64,000 nt of DNA from contig CBDATU010000020.1 in assembly GCA_965199865.1 (NCBI GenBank), positions 248,001 through 312,000 of the forward strand, read 5' to 3'. Numbering within the stretch: the first letter of the stretch is position 1; every line of letters starts with the position of its first letter. The DNA is from JAPOUP01 sp965199865. GTDB taxonomy: Bacteria; Pseudomonadota; Alphaproteobacteria; Rhodobacterales; Rhodobacteraceae. The translations under genes were made by a program, and so were the position numbers. The notes beneath the pieces are model-generated. The model made no database searches and was not told where the DNA came from. It saw nothing but the letters and a program-made list of their open reading frames with translations. Shown here one piece after another: positions 35,180-43,073 of this stretch.

Positions 35180-35852
35180 CACCCTCTCCTTTCGAGATGA
35201 TGAACGCTTCCACGAGCCGTGGAACCAGATAGCTTTCGCGCACCCATGCATGTCCTTGATTGCCCCAACCGTCGCCCCAGGAATTGCGCAGCAACAGTAC
35301 CGGCTCACCTGCGTAATCCCCACTCCCCACGAGCATGATCGCATGACCACGCGTGAGATCGATAGGGTGGCCTAGATCTGCCCCAAGGATCACTTCCGCG
35401 CCATCATACGACCAGCTCTGCGGTTGGTTGAACGTATCCGACGTGAACATTCCGATGACTACCGGGAGATCGTCATCCACACGCTGACGCAGTTCCTGCA
35501 ACCCGGGGCCACACCCAGTCGAGCCGCAGGTCATTGCCACTTCCTTCGTGGCCGGTGCGCGCCATACCGTTGGATCGGGAGGTGTCATGCTATAGGGCCA
35601 CACCGATTCCTCCGGCTGTCCAATCGACTTCAACACCGTGCGTGTGTCCGGCATCGTCGTGCCGTCGTGGGGTCCCGTTCCAGCCATCTGGCTCACATGG
35701 TAGTAGAGCCACTCAACGCACAGGAACTCCGGGTGCTGGCGTGCATGGCGATGCGCATCCGACGCCGCAAAGGACAAGCAGGTCGGCCTTCGTCCTTGAT
35801 CATGCACCGGCCCCAGGGTGGCTCGAAAATCTTTGATTACCGACAAACTCAT
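35121..35852 (-). CDS. Cytosolic papain-family (C1) cysteine protease
   Basis: 243 residues with a full C1A-type catalytic set: oxyanion Gln19 and Cys25 in VHDQGRRPTCLSFAASDAH, His170 in TRGHAIMLVGSGDY and Asn190 in LLRNSWGDGWGNQGHAWV. The mature-domain layout is present, but there is no signal peptide and no inhibitory propeptide, so the enzyme should fold active in the cytoplasm unless held in check. Its start overlaps the end of the ImmA/IrrE-chagasin gene by 4 nt (ATGA). Chagasin-type domains inhibit exactly this protease class, so the upstream protein is the obvious inhibitor. Role inferred: a regulated toxic or processing protease. Confidence 0.85.
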   Translation of the reverse strand: MSLSVIKDFRATLGPVHDQGRRPTCLSFAASDAHRHARQHPEFLCVEWLYYHVSQMAGTGPHDGTTMPDTRTVLKSIGQPEESVWPYSMTPPDPTVWRAPATKEVAMTCGSTGCGPGLQELRQRVDDDLPVVIGMFTSDTFNQPQSWSYDGAEVILGADLGHPIDLTRGHAIMLVGSGDYAGEPVLLLRNSWGDGWGNQGHAWVRESYLVPRLVEAFIISKGEGDVLQSDGCFADADTSPRLG

Positions 35853-36874
35853 TGAACCGTCAGACGCTCCATGCGCTGCCGTTCAAACTGACCCGCCTCG
35901 TCGCTCGTGGCAGTTCGGTAATGCAGGGTCAGCGTTTGAGGGTCATCATCGGGGTCCCATGGGCGGCACTCCTTCAGCCGAAGCGTGTTTCTCGTCGGCC
36001 TGCCAGCTCGCACTAAAACCCGGCGGATAGTCGGTGCACCGAGTTGCCCGTCCGGCACCGACCTACGACCATCCTTGAGAATGGCAAACCCAGCTTCCTG
36101 CAATTCATCAAACGTCCAGACATATCCGGCACCAGTGGCTTCGTTGAGCCGTAGCAGAAACATATCATCACGCCCCGCTTCGATCACTGCCCCTTCATCG
36201 CGCTCCGTGATCAGCCAAACGTCGCTCCTCCTTGTGTTTGGCAATGGCTGACCATCAAGCAGCGCCAGTTTAAGATCCTTTGGCTTCGCTTTGAGCAGTT
36301 GACATCGCAGATCCTTACCAATCACCTGTTCCCGTTCGAGCCCATAGACAGCACCCGCATAGCTCGTGCCAAAGCGCAAGGATGCCTGGTAGACAATCTC
36401 AGGGCTGGAGAAGTGGTACACGTCCCAGCCCTGTACCTCCATCTGCGTTGTGATGAGATGGGCAGGCAGCAGAAAGTGTGAGGCGAAGGCGTCGGCTTCC
36501 CGCTCTTCTGGCGACACATGGTTAAAGGTGTGCGCATTGGCCAGCGGACCGCGCCGCAGAATGCCCTCATCATCCGCATGCGGGTCATGGCCCAGGAACC
36601 AGTGACCAAGCTCATGGGCTGCCGTAAAACGCTGCATGCCCAAGGGACGTTCAGTATTTAGGATAATGCCTGCCGCGTCACCTTGTTTCATGAACGCCCC
36701 TAGGAGCTTGTCAAGGGGTTTAAACATTAAGACTGCCCCAGTGCGGTCGATGCTGTCAAACACATCGACCCGCTGCGCCCGCCTAGCACCCTGGTCGAGA
36801 CCAAGGTCTTGTATAAGGCGGAAGGCTCCCCTCATGCCGCGCAGTATTGCTTGTCGGTCCTGTTGCAACGTCAT
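35849..36874 (-). CDS. ImmA/IrrE metallopeptidase fused to a chagasin-like (I42) inhibitor domain
   Basis: 341 residues. Residues of about 30-200 are an ImmA/IrrE domain: the zinc motif HELGH is at 87-91 (TAAHELGHWFLGH), with the third ligand in the EEREADAFASHFLLPAHL helix at 123-140. Residues of about 215-335 match the chagasin fold with its three papain-binding loops: NEATGAGYVW at 244-253 (canonical NPTTGYxW), the Gly-rich loop PDGQLGAP at 274-281 and RPW at 304-306. ImmA-type enzymes cleave partner XRE repressors. The neighbouring genes supply both an XRE regulator (3 nt upstream) and a papain protease (4-nt overlap downstream). I infer that the protein senses stress, acts on the repressor and keeps the protease inhibited. 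Confidence 0.82.
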   Translation of the reverse strand: MTLQQDRQAILRGMRGAFRLIQDLGLDQGARRAQRVDVFDSIDRTGAVLMFKPLDKLLGAFMKQGDAAGIILNTERPLGMQRFTAAHELGHWFLGHDPHADDEGILRRGPLANAHTFNHVSPEEREADAFASHFLLPAHLITTQMEVQGWDVYHFSSPEIVYQASLRFGTSYAGAVYGLEREQVIGKDLRCQLLKAKPKDLKLALLDGQPLPNTRRSDVWLITERDEGAVIEAGRDDMFLLRLNEATGAGYVWTFDELQEAGFAILKDGRRSVPDGQLGAPTIRRVLVRAGRPTRNTLRLKECRPWDPDDDPQTLTLHYRTATSDEAGQFERQRMERLTVQ

Positions 36875-36877
36875 CGC

Positions 36878-37234
36878 CTAGCTCTTCGCCTTCGCTTGCA
36901 GGAACTCCGCAAATCGCTGTAGCTCTTGAAGATCGGTGTCCGACAGCGAAGACATCCGCGGCAAGAACGCCAAATCCGCCAGTACGGTGGGTTCATCGCC
37001 GGTGAAGTATTGCACCGGCCGCTGATAGAGGTGCGCGAGCTTCTTCAGCTCAAGCGCGCCTATCGTCCGCTTGCCCTTTTCCATCTCGGAGACAGCGGTG
37101 CGGGGAATGCCAAGATGCCTAGCCACCTGGTCCTGCTTGAAGCCAACATATTCACGGGCTTCTCTAAGCTTTAAACCGAGCACCAATCCTTCATCTTCAG
37201 GTTCGACAAAACCCATCTTCGCCTGACTGGTCAT
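36878..37234 (-). CDS. XRE-family helix-turn-helix regulator
   Basis: 118 residues. The helix-turn-helix covers about residues 24-78 (KLREAREYVGFKQDQVARHL, then GIPRTAVSEMEKGKRTIGAL, then ELKKLAHLYQRPVQYFTG). The C-terminal tail (SDTDLQELQRFAEFLQAKAK) is a probable dimer or partner helix. It is the expected cleavage target of the ImmA/IrrE enzyme encoded 3 nt downstream, and it overlaps the small upstream gene by 4 nt. It likely binds the two TGTCG palindromes at 37528 and 37558. A truncated second copy of this gene is at 25928-26110. Confidence 0.9.
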   Translation of the reverse strand: MTSQAKMGFVEPEDEGLVLGLKLREAREYVGFKQDQVARHLGIPRTAVSEMEKGKRTIGALELKKLAHLYQRPVQYFTGDEPTVLADLAFLPRMSSLSDTDLQELQRFAEFLQAKAKS

Positions 37235-37515
37235 GACACAGTCTCTCCCTCTTGCTGTTGCTTCTCACTCCATAGGCGGCGGCTCTTCGCGAGAATCGCC
37301 TGCACACAGTCTTCGATACCATCGAAACCGCCCGGCGGCATCGTATCTTCCGGTAGCTTGATGCCAGTTTCCGTTTCGACACGCAGTATGGCCCGTATCA
37401 CCACCTGCGAGTCGACTTCAGGGCGCCAACCTGATTTCGTCGGGGGAAGATCCTTTGCCGCGACCGCAATCTCATCACGGATCGCCGCCTCTACTGTTGC
37501 TTCCGGGAACTCCAT
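37231..37515 (-). CDS. Small conserved-looking protein, first gene of the XRE-ImmA-papain operon
   Basis: 94 residues from ATG 37515, the first ATG after the operator pair. It runs MEFPEATVEAAIRDEIAVAA, then SQVVIRAILRVETETGIKLP, then EDTMPPGGFDGIEDCVQAIL. The look is that of a small helical adaptor with mild resemblance to acyl-carrier-like folds; no 4'-phosphopantetheine Ser motif (DSL) is present. Its tail is also found next to the decayed XRE copy at 26.1 kb, so the pair travels together. Function unknown. Confidence 0.65.
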   Translation of the reverse strand: MEFPEATVEAAIRDEIAVAAKDLPPTKSGWRPEVDSQVVIRAILRVETETGIKLPEDTMPPGGFDGIEDCVQAILAKSRRLWSEKQQQEGETVS

Positions 37516-37527
37516 CCAATCCTCACG

Positions 37528-37544
37528 TGTCGAAAATACCGACA
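37528..37544. promoter_or_regulatory. Operator 1 of the XRE-ImmA-papain operon
   Basis: TGTCGAAAATACCGACA: arms TGTCG and CGACA with partial symmetry inward. It lies 13 nt before the first ATG of the operon and is a near copy of operator 2. Confidence 0.65.
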
Positions 37545-37557
37545 CGAATATAACACA

Positions 37558-37574
37558 TGTCGGAATATCCGACA
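37558..37574. promoter_or_regulatory. Operator 2 of the XRE-ImmA-papain operon
   Basis: TGTCGGAATATCCGACA is a perfect 17-bp palindrome. Its start is 30 nt from that of operator 1, about three helical turns, so two dimers could bind on one face. It ends 8 nt from the dUTPase-like gene's stop. Confidence 0.7.
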
Positions 37575-37582
37575 AGGAATTG

Positions 37583-38302
37583 CTAGGGCCAGAGCCATCC
37601 ATTCAGGTCGCGTAACTGCAACGGTAAGTCGCGTAACAGCAACACTAAGATGGGCAGGAGCAGGATAAAGAGGAACCTCACACTCACACTCAGCACAGCG
37701 ATGCGCTTGGCCTGCTTCTGCAGGCTCTGGTTCAAATCAACCTCTAGCGTTCTTTGTTTATCAGAGAGACTTTGGAGCGATAGAATTTCACCACTAATAC
37801 CGTTGATCATGCTAGGATCGATGCCGTGAAAACCATCACTCGGCTGTTTCTTCTCCTGCGTTTGGCGGTCCAGATCCGCATACCAGATGAGAAAAAGCTG
37901 TTGCCCTTCGCTCAAATGGAGTGGCTTTGGACCGGCATTTAGCACCGAGAAGATGAGCTTGCCCTTGTAGCCGGGATCGACGTGAAATCCTGATATATTC
38001 ACCAATCCACTGAATTTCTGGCGAGCCTTAATCGAGATGAAGGCTATGGCGGTTTCCGGGACTTCAATCGTCTCCCTAGTCGTCAAAAAGGCGAACTGGC
38101 CCGGCGGAATAGTAAAGCCTTCTCCCGATTTGAGTTTCTGCTTTGTGTGCCTTGAAGGATCCGCCATTGCGCGGTCAGGGCTGACATAAATCTCACCGCC
38201 AACGCGCAGCGTGTAGGCGGCACAATCAACGGCGCTCTCTTTAAAGTCCGAAACCAGAACAGACAGCTCTGCCTTCAGTTTCTCGCCTGACCAAAAACTC
38301 AA
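37583..38302 (-). CDS. dUTPase/dCTP-deaminase-fold protein with C-terminal membrane anchor
   Basis: 239 residues from TTG 38302, chosen because a ggga-rich site precedes it and the family start MSFWSGEKLKAEL follows. The all-beta dUTPase/DCD core shows CAAYTLRVGGEIYVSPD at 27-43, Arg94 in ISIKARQKFSGL and the HVDPGYKGKL motif at 107-116. The next strand reads IFSVLN, as in dUTPases (ISVWN), where dCTP deaminases carry their catalytic Glu (VLEF.N). It may therefore bind or hydrolyse a dNTP and not deaminate it. A coiled coil (172-200) leads to a single membrane helix (RFLFILLLPILVLLL, about 209-223). Operators 1-2 lie between it and the XRE operon. Confidence 0.75.
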   Translation of the reverse strand: MSFWSGEKLKAELSVLVSDFKESAVDCAAYTLRVGGEIYVSPDRAMADPSRHTKQKLKSGEGFTIPPGQFAFLTTRETIEVPETAIAFISIKARQKFSGLVNISGFHVDPGYKGKLIFSVLNAGPKPLHLSEGQQLFLIWYADLDRQTQEKKQPSDGFHGIDPSMINGISGEILSLQSLSDKQRTLEVDLNQSLQKQAKRIAVLSVSVRFLFILLLPILVLLLRDLPLQLRDLNGWLWP

Positions 38303-38508
38303 TTCCTTTCTCCCTTTGCTTTCAGTCGCTCCAAACTGGTCAACAAAGAATGCGTCGCACAAACCGACACATGTCAATCGTTAGTAGAGCGGTGTTTCAT
38401 CCGACAAGCGACTGCCAATCGATTCAGAGCAGCACCCTACCGCTTGCGCGATATCTAGCCTGGATATCTCGCCAGGGGCTCTGTTGCCAGTCTGAATGGC
38501 GTTCCGGG

Positions 38509-39003
38509 CATGTGCGCCCCAACCAGCCCGAACTGATAGGACGCCATGTCGGCGGCTTCCGGGCGAGCCTTTATGCCACAAGCGACTATCTCGACCGTGC
38601 GGGTCGTCCACGCACACCTCGAGAAGTGGCCGATCATGATTTCGTTGGCAATCCGCACCCAGAACGGCTCATTGCCCCGTTGCAGGATCAGGGAATCGCC
38701 GTGCGACCGGAAAACTTCGTAGTGACGAGCGACAACGGCGGCGTCGTCTGGGAACTCCTGAAGGCAGGCTTAGGAATATCAATGCTGCCCGATGCTCTCT
38801 GTGAGTCCGAACCTGGCCTTGAGAAGGTGCTCCCAGATCTTCCCTCTCCGCAGTTCCCGGTCTGGCTTGTCACCCATCGCGAGGTGCAGACCAGTCAGCG
38901 GATCAGGATTGTCTTTGATCTACTGGTCCGTGGTCTGGCGGACGTGATCAGACGCGGCCAAATGACTGCATCGGCGGGAAGAATTCCGCAGCGGCACACC
39001 TGA
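38509..39003 (+). pseudogene. LysR regulator gene, 5'-truncated copy
   Basis: Encodes the last 165 or so residues of the regulator at 29795-30739 (HVRPNQPELIGRHVGGFRAS to RIPQRHT) but not its DNA-binding domain. A longer frame starting at 38350 is chance fusion to junction DNA. Without the helix-turn-helix it is not expected to regulate. Confidence 0.9.
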
Positions 39004-39407
39004 TCAGCTGTTCCGCCGATGGGTGACTGCCAGGCCATAGACGTCCGCCCGCTGGCTTCCAGCCTCAAGGAAATTCCGTACCGGACTGATCTTCGTCATC
39101 CTCGATCCAGGTAACGTGGATGGCAATGCGACCGTCAGCCATTTTCTGCATGAAGCAAGCCGGGAGAGATGGAACCATATCCGATGCCCAACCAGATGGA
39201 TTTCCTGGCCGGAAACTGTGGGTCCGGTATGGTGTGATGCCCGAGCCTATGTCGCAGAGCGATGACTGGACATAGCCAATGCCGAAACGAACCGTGTTGA
39301 TGTCAGCCGGCCGATGTCCTGCGCTTTCAGATGGACATGCCCTTATCTGCTGAGCTGGCCTCATTTCAGCCAGTCAGCCATGATGATGAGGACGTTCATG
39401 ATCCCGC
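39004..39407. other. Spacer between LysR fragment and GST gene (right copy)
   Basis: Same content as 30740-31142, with one extra base near 39298. A minus-strand frame ending at 39067 (FMQKMADGRIAIHVTWIEDD) is the only protein-like stretch. No gene is assigned. Confidence 0.4.
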
Positions 39408-40238
39408 TCATGGCCGAGCATTACCATTTGACTGAAAATGTGGGAACGACCGGATGTCGGTACCTTTGGCCTTTCGATGCCCTGTATACTGATCAAAAGC
39501 GCTGGCAACCGAAGCAGGCTGCCATTCCAGTAGAGCCTGCCTATAGCTTGATCGCTCAGTGATCCTGTCAAACCAGGCTTGAAGGTGCGGTGTGCGCTCA
39601 AATGGCCAATCCATCAGCCTGAACCGATGAACATTGGGCATCCACGCTATGTCGCTGAGAGTAAATGCAGCGCGTTCCAGATAGGCTCGGCCATCGGACA
39701 GGAGTTCATCAAGATGCTGGAATCCTCTGTCCGTTCGGGCAATCGCGCTGTTCAGCCGATTCGCGTCAAACCCATTTGCAAAGTCGAGCCGAAACTGGCG
39801 CAGCCATTCATTCTGGTGCGACTTCTGAAACGCCTCGGCGGCATCGGGTGGTGGAGGCGGGTCGGCGCGGAACAGAAACTCAAAGGTGAGCAACTTCAGA
39901 TCCAGCTGCGCGGCATCCGCCATGTCGAGAAGCTCCCTCGACCGATACTGCGTGAGCGGGCCATCGGTGCCAGCAACCTGGCCGATGATATCGATCGACT
40001 CGATGTAAAGCCGCCCGTCTTCCACAAGCGCGGGGACCAGGCCCCTGGGGTGGATGCGCTGGTATTCTGGCGTTGCGTGTTCGTCCTGCTCCAGATTGAT
40101 GAGATGGCTTTCGTAGCTCCTGCCGCTTTCGGCCAGGGCTATTCGTACGCGCTGCGAGCAGCTGGACATCGGCGCATGCCAGAGATGCAGCCCTTTGAGT
40201 GACTTAAGCGTCTGATCCTGCGGTTCAATTTCAGGCAT
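39408..40238 (-). CDS. Glutathione S-transferase family protein (complete copy)
   Basis: 276 residues. The N-terminal thioredoxin-like domain carries LWHAPMSSCSQRVRIALAES with a Ser/Cys at the glutathione site, and the cis-Pro segment RGLVPALVED. The all-helical C-terminal domain ends around PHLQAWFDRI. It conjugates glutathione or acts in isomerase or reductive steps. It lies 13 nt downstream of the BKACE gene, the last gene of the catabolic operon. Its 3' 463 nt are duplicated at 31143. Confidence 0.88.
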   Translation of the reverse strand: MPEIEPQDQTLKSLKGLHLWHAPMSSCSQRVRIALAESGRSYESHLINLEQDEHATPEYQRIHPRGLVPALVEDGRLYIESIDIIGQVAGTDGPLTQYRSRELLDMADAAQLDLKLLTFEFLFRADPPPPPDAAEAFQKSHQNEWLRQFRLDFANGFDANRLNSAIARTDRGFQHLDELLSDGRAYLERAAFTLSDIAWMPNVHRFRLMDWPFERTPHLQAWFDRITERSSYRQALLEWQPASVASAFDQYTGHRKAKGTDIRSFPHFQSNGNARP

Positions 40239-40251
40239 GGACCTGCTTCTC

Positions 40252-41184
40252 CTAGAAGTTCACGCGGTCCCCACCCTTCAGGGCAAGGATTTCACGCGCC
40301 TCGTCAGGTGTTGCGACCTGTGATCCCAGCTCTTCGACGATGCGGCGTATCTTGGCGACCTGCTGTGCATTGCTTTCCGCCAGCTCACTGCGCCTGATGA
40401 ACAGACTGTCTTCCAGCCCAACACGCACATTACCACCCATCTGACTGGCAGCCGTTGCCATGGGGATCTGCGCCGCACCTGCCGCAAGGATGGACCAGCG
40501 ATAGCTATCACCAAGCAGCTTGTCGGCGGTCTTTTTCATGAACACGAGATTGTCGATATCCGCACCGATACCACCGAGGATGCCCATCACGAACTGAACG
40601 AAAACAGGTGCCCTGAACAGCCCGATATCCATGCAGAACTTTAGGTTATACAGATGTCCGACATCGTAGCATTCGTGCTCGAACCTGATGTCATGGGGAG
40701 CGAGCGTGTTGGCCGCTTCCTCGATATCCCTGAAAGTGTTACGGAAAATATTGCCGTCTGAATTGGCGACATAGTCCTTCTCCCAGTCGAACTTCCAGCT
40801 GTCAAAACGCCTGGCCAGCGGGTGGAAGGAGAAGTTCATTGACCCCATATTCATCGAACACATCTCGGCGCTGAATGTCGCCGCGGGTCTGATCCGGTCC
40901 TGAATGGATAGCGTCAGCGAGCCGCCGGTTGAGATGTTCACGACTGAGTTCGTGGCCTGCTTGATGCGCGGCAGGAACGGGGCGAAGTCTTTCGGATCGA
41001 CGGAAGGAGCCCCGTTGTCCGGGTTTCGTGCATGAAGGTGCAGGATTGATGCCCCAGCCTCGGCTGCCTCAATAGCCTGTTGCGCAATCTGGTCATAGGT
41101 GTAGGGCAGCGCATCCGACATGGTCGGCGTGTGGATCGCACCCGTGATCGCACAGGTGATGATTGTCCTTTGCTGACGCACCAT
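40252..41184 (-). CDS. Beta-keto acid cleavage enzyme (BKACE, DUF849)
   Basis: 310 residues. The zinc-binding HxHxR motif is ILHLHARNPD (about residues 48-57). TCAITGAIHTPTMS near the start and GLEDSLFIRR near the end are typical. BKACE enzymes condense a beta-keto acid with acetyl-CoA and split it to acetoacetate plus a CoA ester. The hydroxyacyl-CoA-dehydrogenase-type gene in this operon could make the beta-keto acid, as carnitine dehydrogenase does in carnitine breakdown. The Liv-type transporter upstream (2 nt gap) would import the substrate. The substrate itself is unknown. Confidence 0.93.
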   Translation of the reverse strand: MVRQQRTIITCAITGAIHTPTMSDALPYTYDQIAQQAIEAAEAGASILHLHARNPDNGAPSVDPKDFAPFLPRIKQATNSVVNISTGGSLTLSIQDRIRPAATFSAEMCSMNMGSMNFSFHPLARRFDSWKFDWEKDYVANSDGNIFRNTFRDIEEAANTLAPHDIRFEHECYDVGHLYNLKFCMDIGLFRAPVFVQFVMGILGGIGADIDNLVFMKKTADKLLGDSYRWSILAAGAAQIPMATAASQMGGNVRVGLEDSLFIRRSELAESNAQQVAKIRRIVEELGSQVATPDEAREILALKGGDRVNF

Positions 41185-41186
41185 TC

Positions 41187-43073
41187 TTACGTTCCTTTCT
41201 GATCATCCCTGAGCTGCACACGGTAGCTGAGCGGAAAGAGTTCAAGACCGTAACGATCACGAATCAGACCCCACAAGCCTTTGGGCGCCTTCAGCATGAC
41301 AACGATCGCAACGAGTCCCAGTGCGATGAGGTATATCGTACCGAAATCGGCAAGCGTCTCGCGAAGCGCAAAGAAGATCAGTGTGCCGATTATCGGGCCC
41401 TCCAGCGTACCGATGCCGCCGATAACGACGATGAAGATCACAAAGGCCGTCCAGTCGTTCACCGAAAACGCAGCGTCGGGGGATATCCGCAGCTTCTGCA
41501 GGAAGATCAGCCCACCAATGATCGCGGTGAATGCCGAGGTCACGACATAGACCTCAAGCTTGGTGCGCCAGATATCGATACCCAACCCTTCCGCCGCAAC
41601 TTCACTGTCCCGGATGGCTGTCAATGCGAGCCCCCGGCGCGAACGCAGGAAGAAATAGACCGCCCCGATCACCACAACCGCCGCGCCAAGCGCCAGCCAA
41701 TAGCTCAACGCCTCGCGGCCAGATCGGCTTGAAGCAAGTGACTTTAAGATACCAACAGGCAGTGAAGAGCCTGACCCTCCTCCGAGAGCCGAGACCTTCG
41801 CGAAGGACAGGCGGAACACCTCGGCCACCACCCAGGTGCCAATCGCGAAATAGGCACCTCGAAGACGAAAGATCAGAACTGCAACTGGAACCGACACGGC
41901 GGCCGCGAGCACTCCTGCACAAAGAATGGCGACCACCGGATGCAACCCACCGAACATGGCGAGCGCGAACAGCATGTATCCACCGAACCCCACATAGGCC
42001 TGCTGCCCCACCGAAACCAGACCGGCATAGCCCGCCATAAGATTCCATAGGCAGGCAAGTGAAAGATAGAGAAAGATCTCACCCATAAGCCGCAGGTCCG
42101 CCCGTCCGGCCCACCATGGTGCTGCGGCCAGCACGAGCAGGGCAACGAGCCCAACAGCCATCGCGATGCGAGAGGCACGGGTGGCACGGGTTACGGACGG
42201 GGCGCTCAATGTTCCACTCTCGGGAACAGGCCGTTCGGGGCGAACCACCAGAACGGCCAGAAAGGCGATGTGACCTGCGAGCAGTTGCCAGCCCGGATCA
42301 ATCTTGGCTCCGATTGTCTGGGCCACGCCAAGGATCACACCACCTGCAAGGGTGCCCCATAGGTTGCCAAGACCACCAATGATGACCGCCTCAAAGCCGA
42401 AGATCAGCCGTCCACCGCCAATTGACGGGTCAAAACTGGTTCTGACGCCTAGAAGAATTCCAGCAATGGCTGTCACGGCCAGCGCAAGCGCCATTGCAAG
42501 TCCGAATACATGGGCTTTGTTAAAGCCCATGATCTGCGCGATATCCTGATTGTCCGACACTGCGCGAAATCCGCGACCGAGACCTGTGGAATAGAAGATC
42601 CATTGAAGTGCGGCGATCACGACCACGGCTATGGCAAAGGTTAGCAGCGGCAGAACGCCAATTGCCAGTCCACCAACCGTCAGGCTTGCCGTTTCAATCG
42701 CCCCGCCAGCCAGCCTTTGTGGGTCAGCGGTGTAGCCTTCCAGCAGGACGTTCTGGATAATGACCGACAGCCCGAAAGTCACCAGCAGCGGTGGCAGGAT
42801 ATCATCGCCAAGGGTCCGGTTCAGAAGTCCCCGTTGCAGACCATAGCCGAGCCCGGCCATCAGAGGCATGACGATCAGCAGTGCGGCAAAGGGATGCAGA
42901 CCCAGTAAACCGGTTGTGGTCAGGCCGAGATAGGCCGCCACTATGATCAGATCACCATGGGCGATGTTCACCAGACGCATCACCCCGAAAATCAGCGACA
43001 GCCCGGCCGCAAACAATGCATAAAGCCCGCCAAGCAGGATGCCCTGGACGAATGCATTGACCCACTCGATCAT
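41187..43073 (-). CDS. Fused LivH-LivM branched-chain-type ABC permease
   Basis: 628 residues, twice the normal permease length. Residues of about 1-290 are LivH-like (FVQGILLGGLYALFAAGLSL, then FGVMRLVNIAHGDLIIV). The C-terminal 300 residues are LivM-like (LVSVGQQAYVGFGGYMLFA, then LRGAYFAIGTWVVAEVFRLS). The two normally separate membrane subunits are joined through a linker near residue 290, giving about 17-18 spans. It overlaps livF by 4 nt. It imports an amino acid, aromatic acid or other carboxylate. Confidence 0.93.
   Translation of the reverse strand: MIEWVNAFVQGILLGGLYALFAAGLSLIFGVMRLVNIAHGDLIIVAAYLGLTTTGLLGLHPFAALLIVMPLMAGLGYGLQRGLLNRTLGDDILPPLLVTFGLSVIIQNVLLEGYTADPQRLAGGAIETASLTVGGLAIGVLPLLTFAIAVVVIAALQWIFYSTGLGRGFRAVSDNQDIAQIMGFNKAHVFGLAMALALAVTAIAGILLGVRTSFDPSIGGGRLIFGFEAVIIGGLGNLWGTLAGGVILGVAQTIGAKIDPGWQLLAGHIAFLAVLVVRPERPVPESGTLSAPSVTRATRASRIAMAVGLVALLVLAAAPWWAGRADLRLMGEIFLYLSLACLWNLMAGYAGLVSVGQQAYVGFGGYMLFALAMFGGLHPVVAILCAGVLAAAVSVPVAVLIFRLRGAYFAIGTWVVAEVFRLSFAKVSALGGGSGSSLPVGILKSLASSRSGREALSYWLALGAAVVVIGAVYFFLRSRRGLALTAIRDSEVAAEGLGIDIWRTKLEVYVVTSAFTAIIGGLIFLQKLRISPDAAFSVNDWTAFVIFIVVIGGIGTLEGPIIGTLIFFALRETLADFGTIYLIALGLVAIVVMLKAPKGLWGLIRDRYGLELFPLSYRVQLRDDQKGT

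Larger units (their letters stand above)
38509..39870. repeat. Long direct repeat, right copy (1.36 kb)
   Basis: Counterpart of 30245-31605. At its left edge the sequence changes abruptly to the 131-nt junction (38378-38508) that has no match elsewhere in the window. At its right edge it continues into the intact GST gene. Confidence 0.95.

Noticed and set aside
38350..39003. 217-codon frame as a complete regulator
   Set aside because: Only its last 165 residues match the LysR protein; the first part is junction DNA without a helix-turn-helix.
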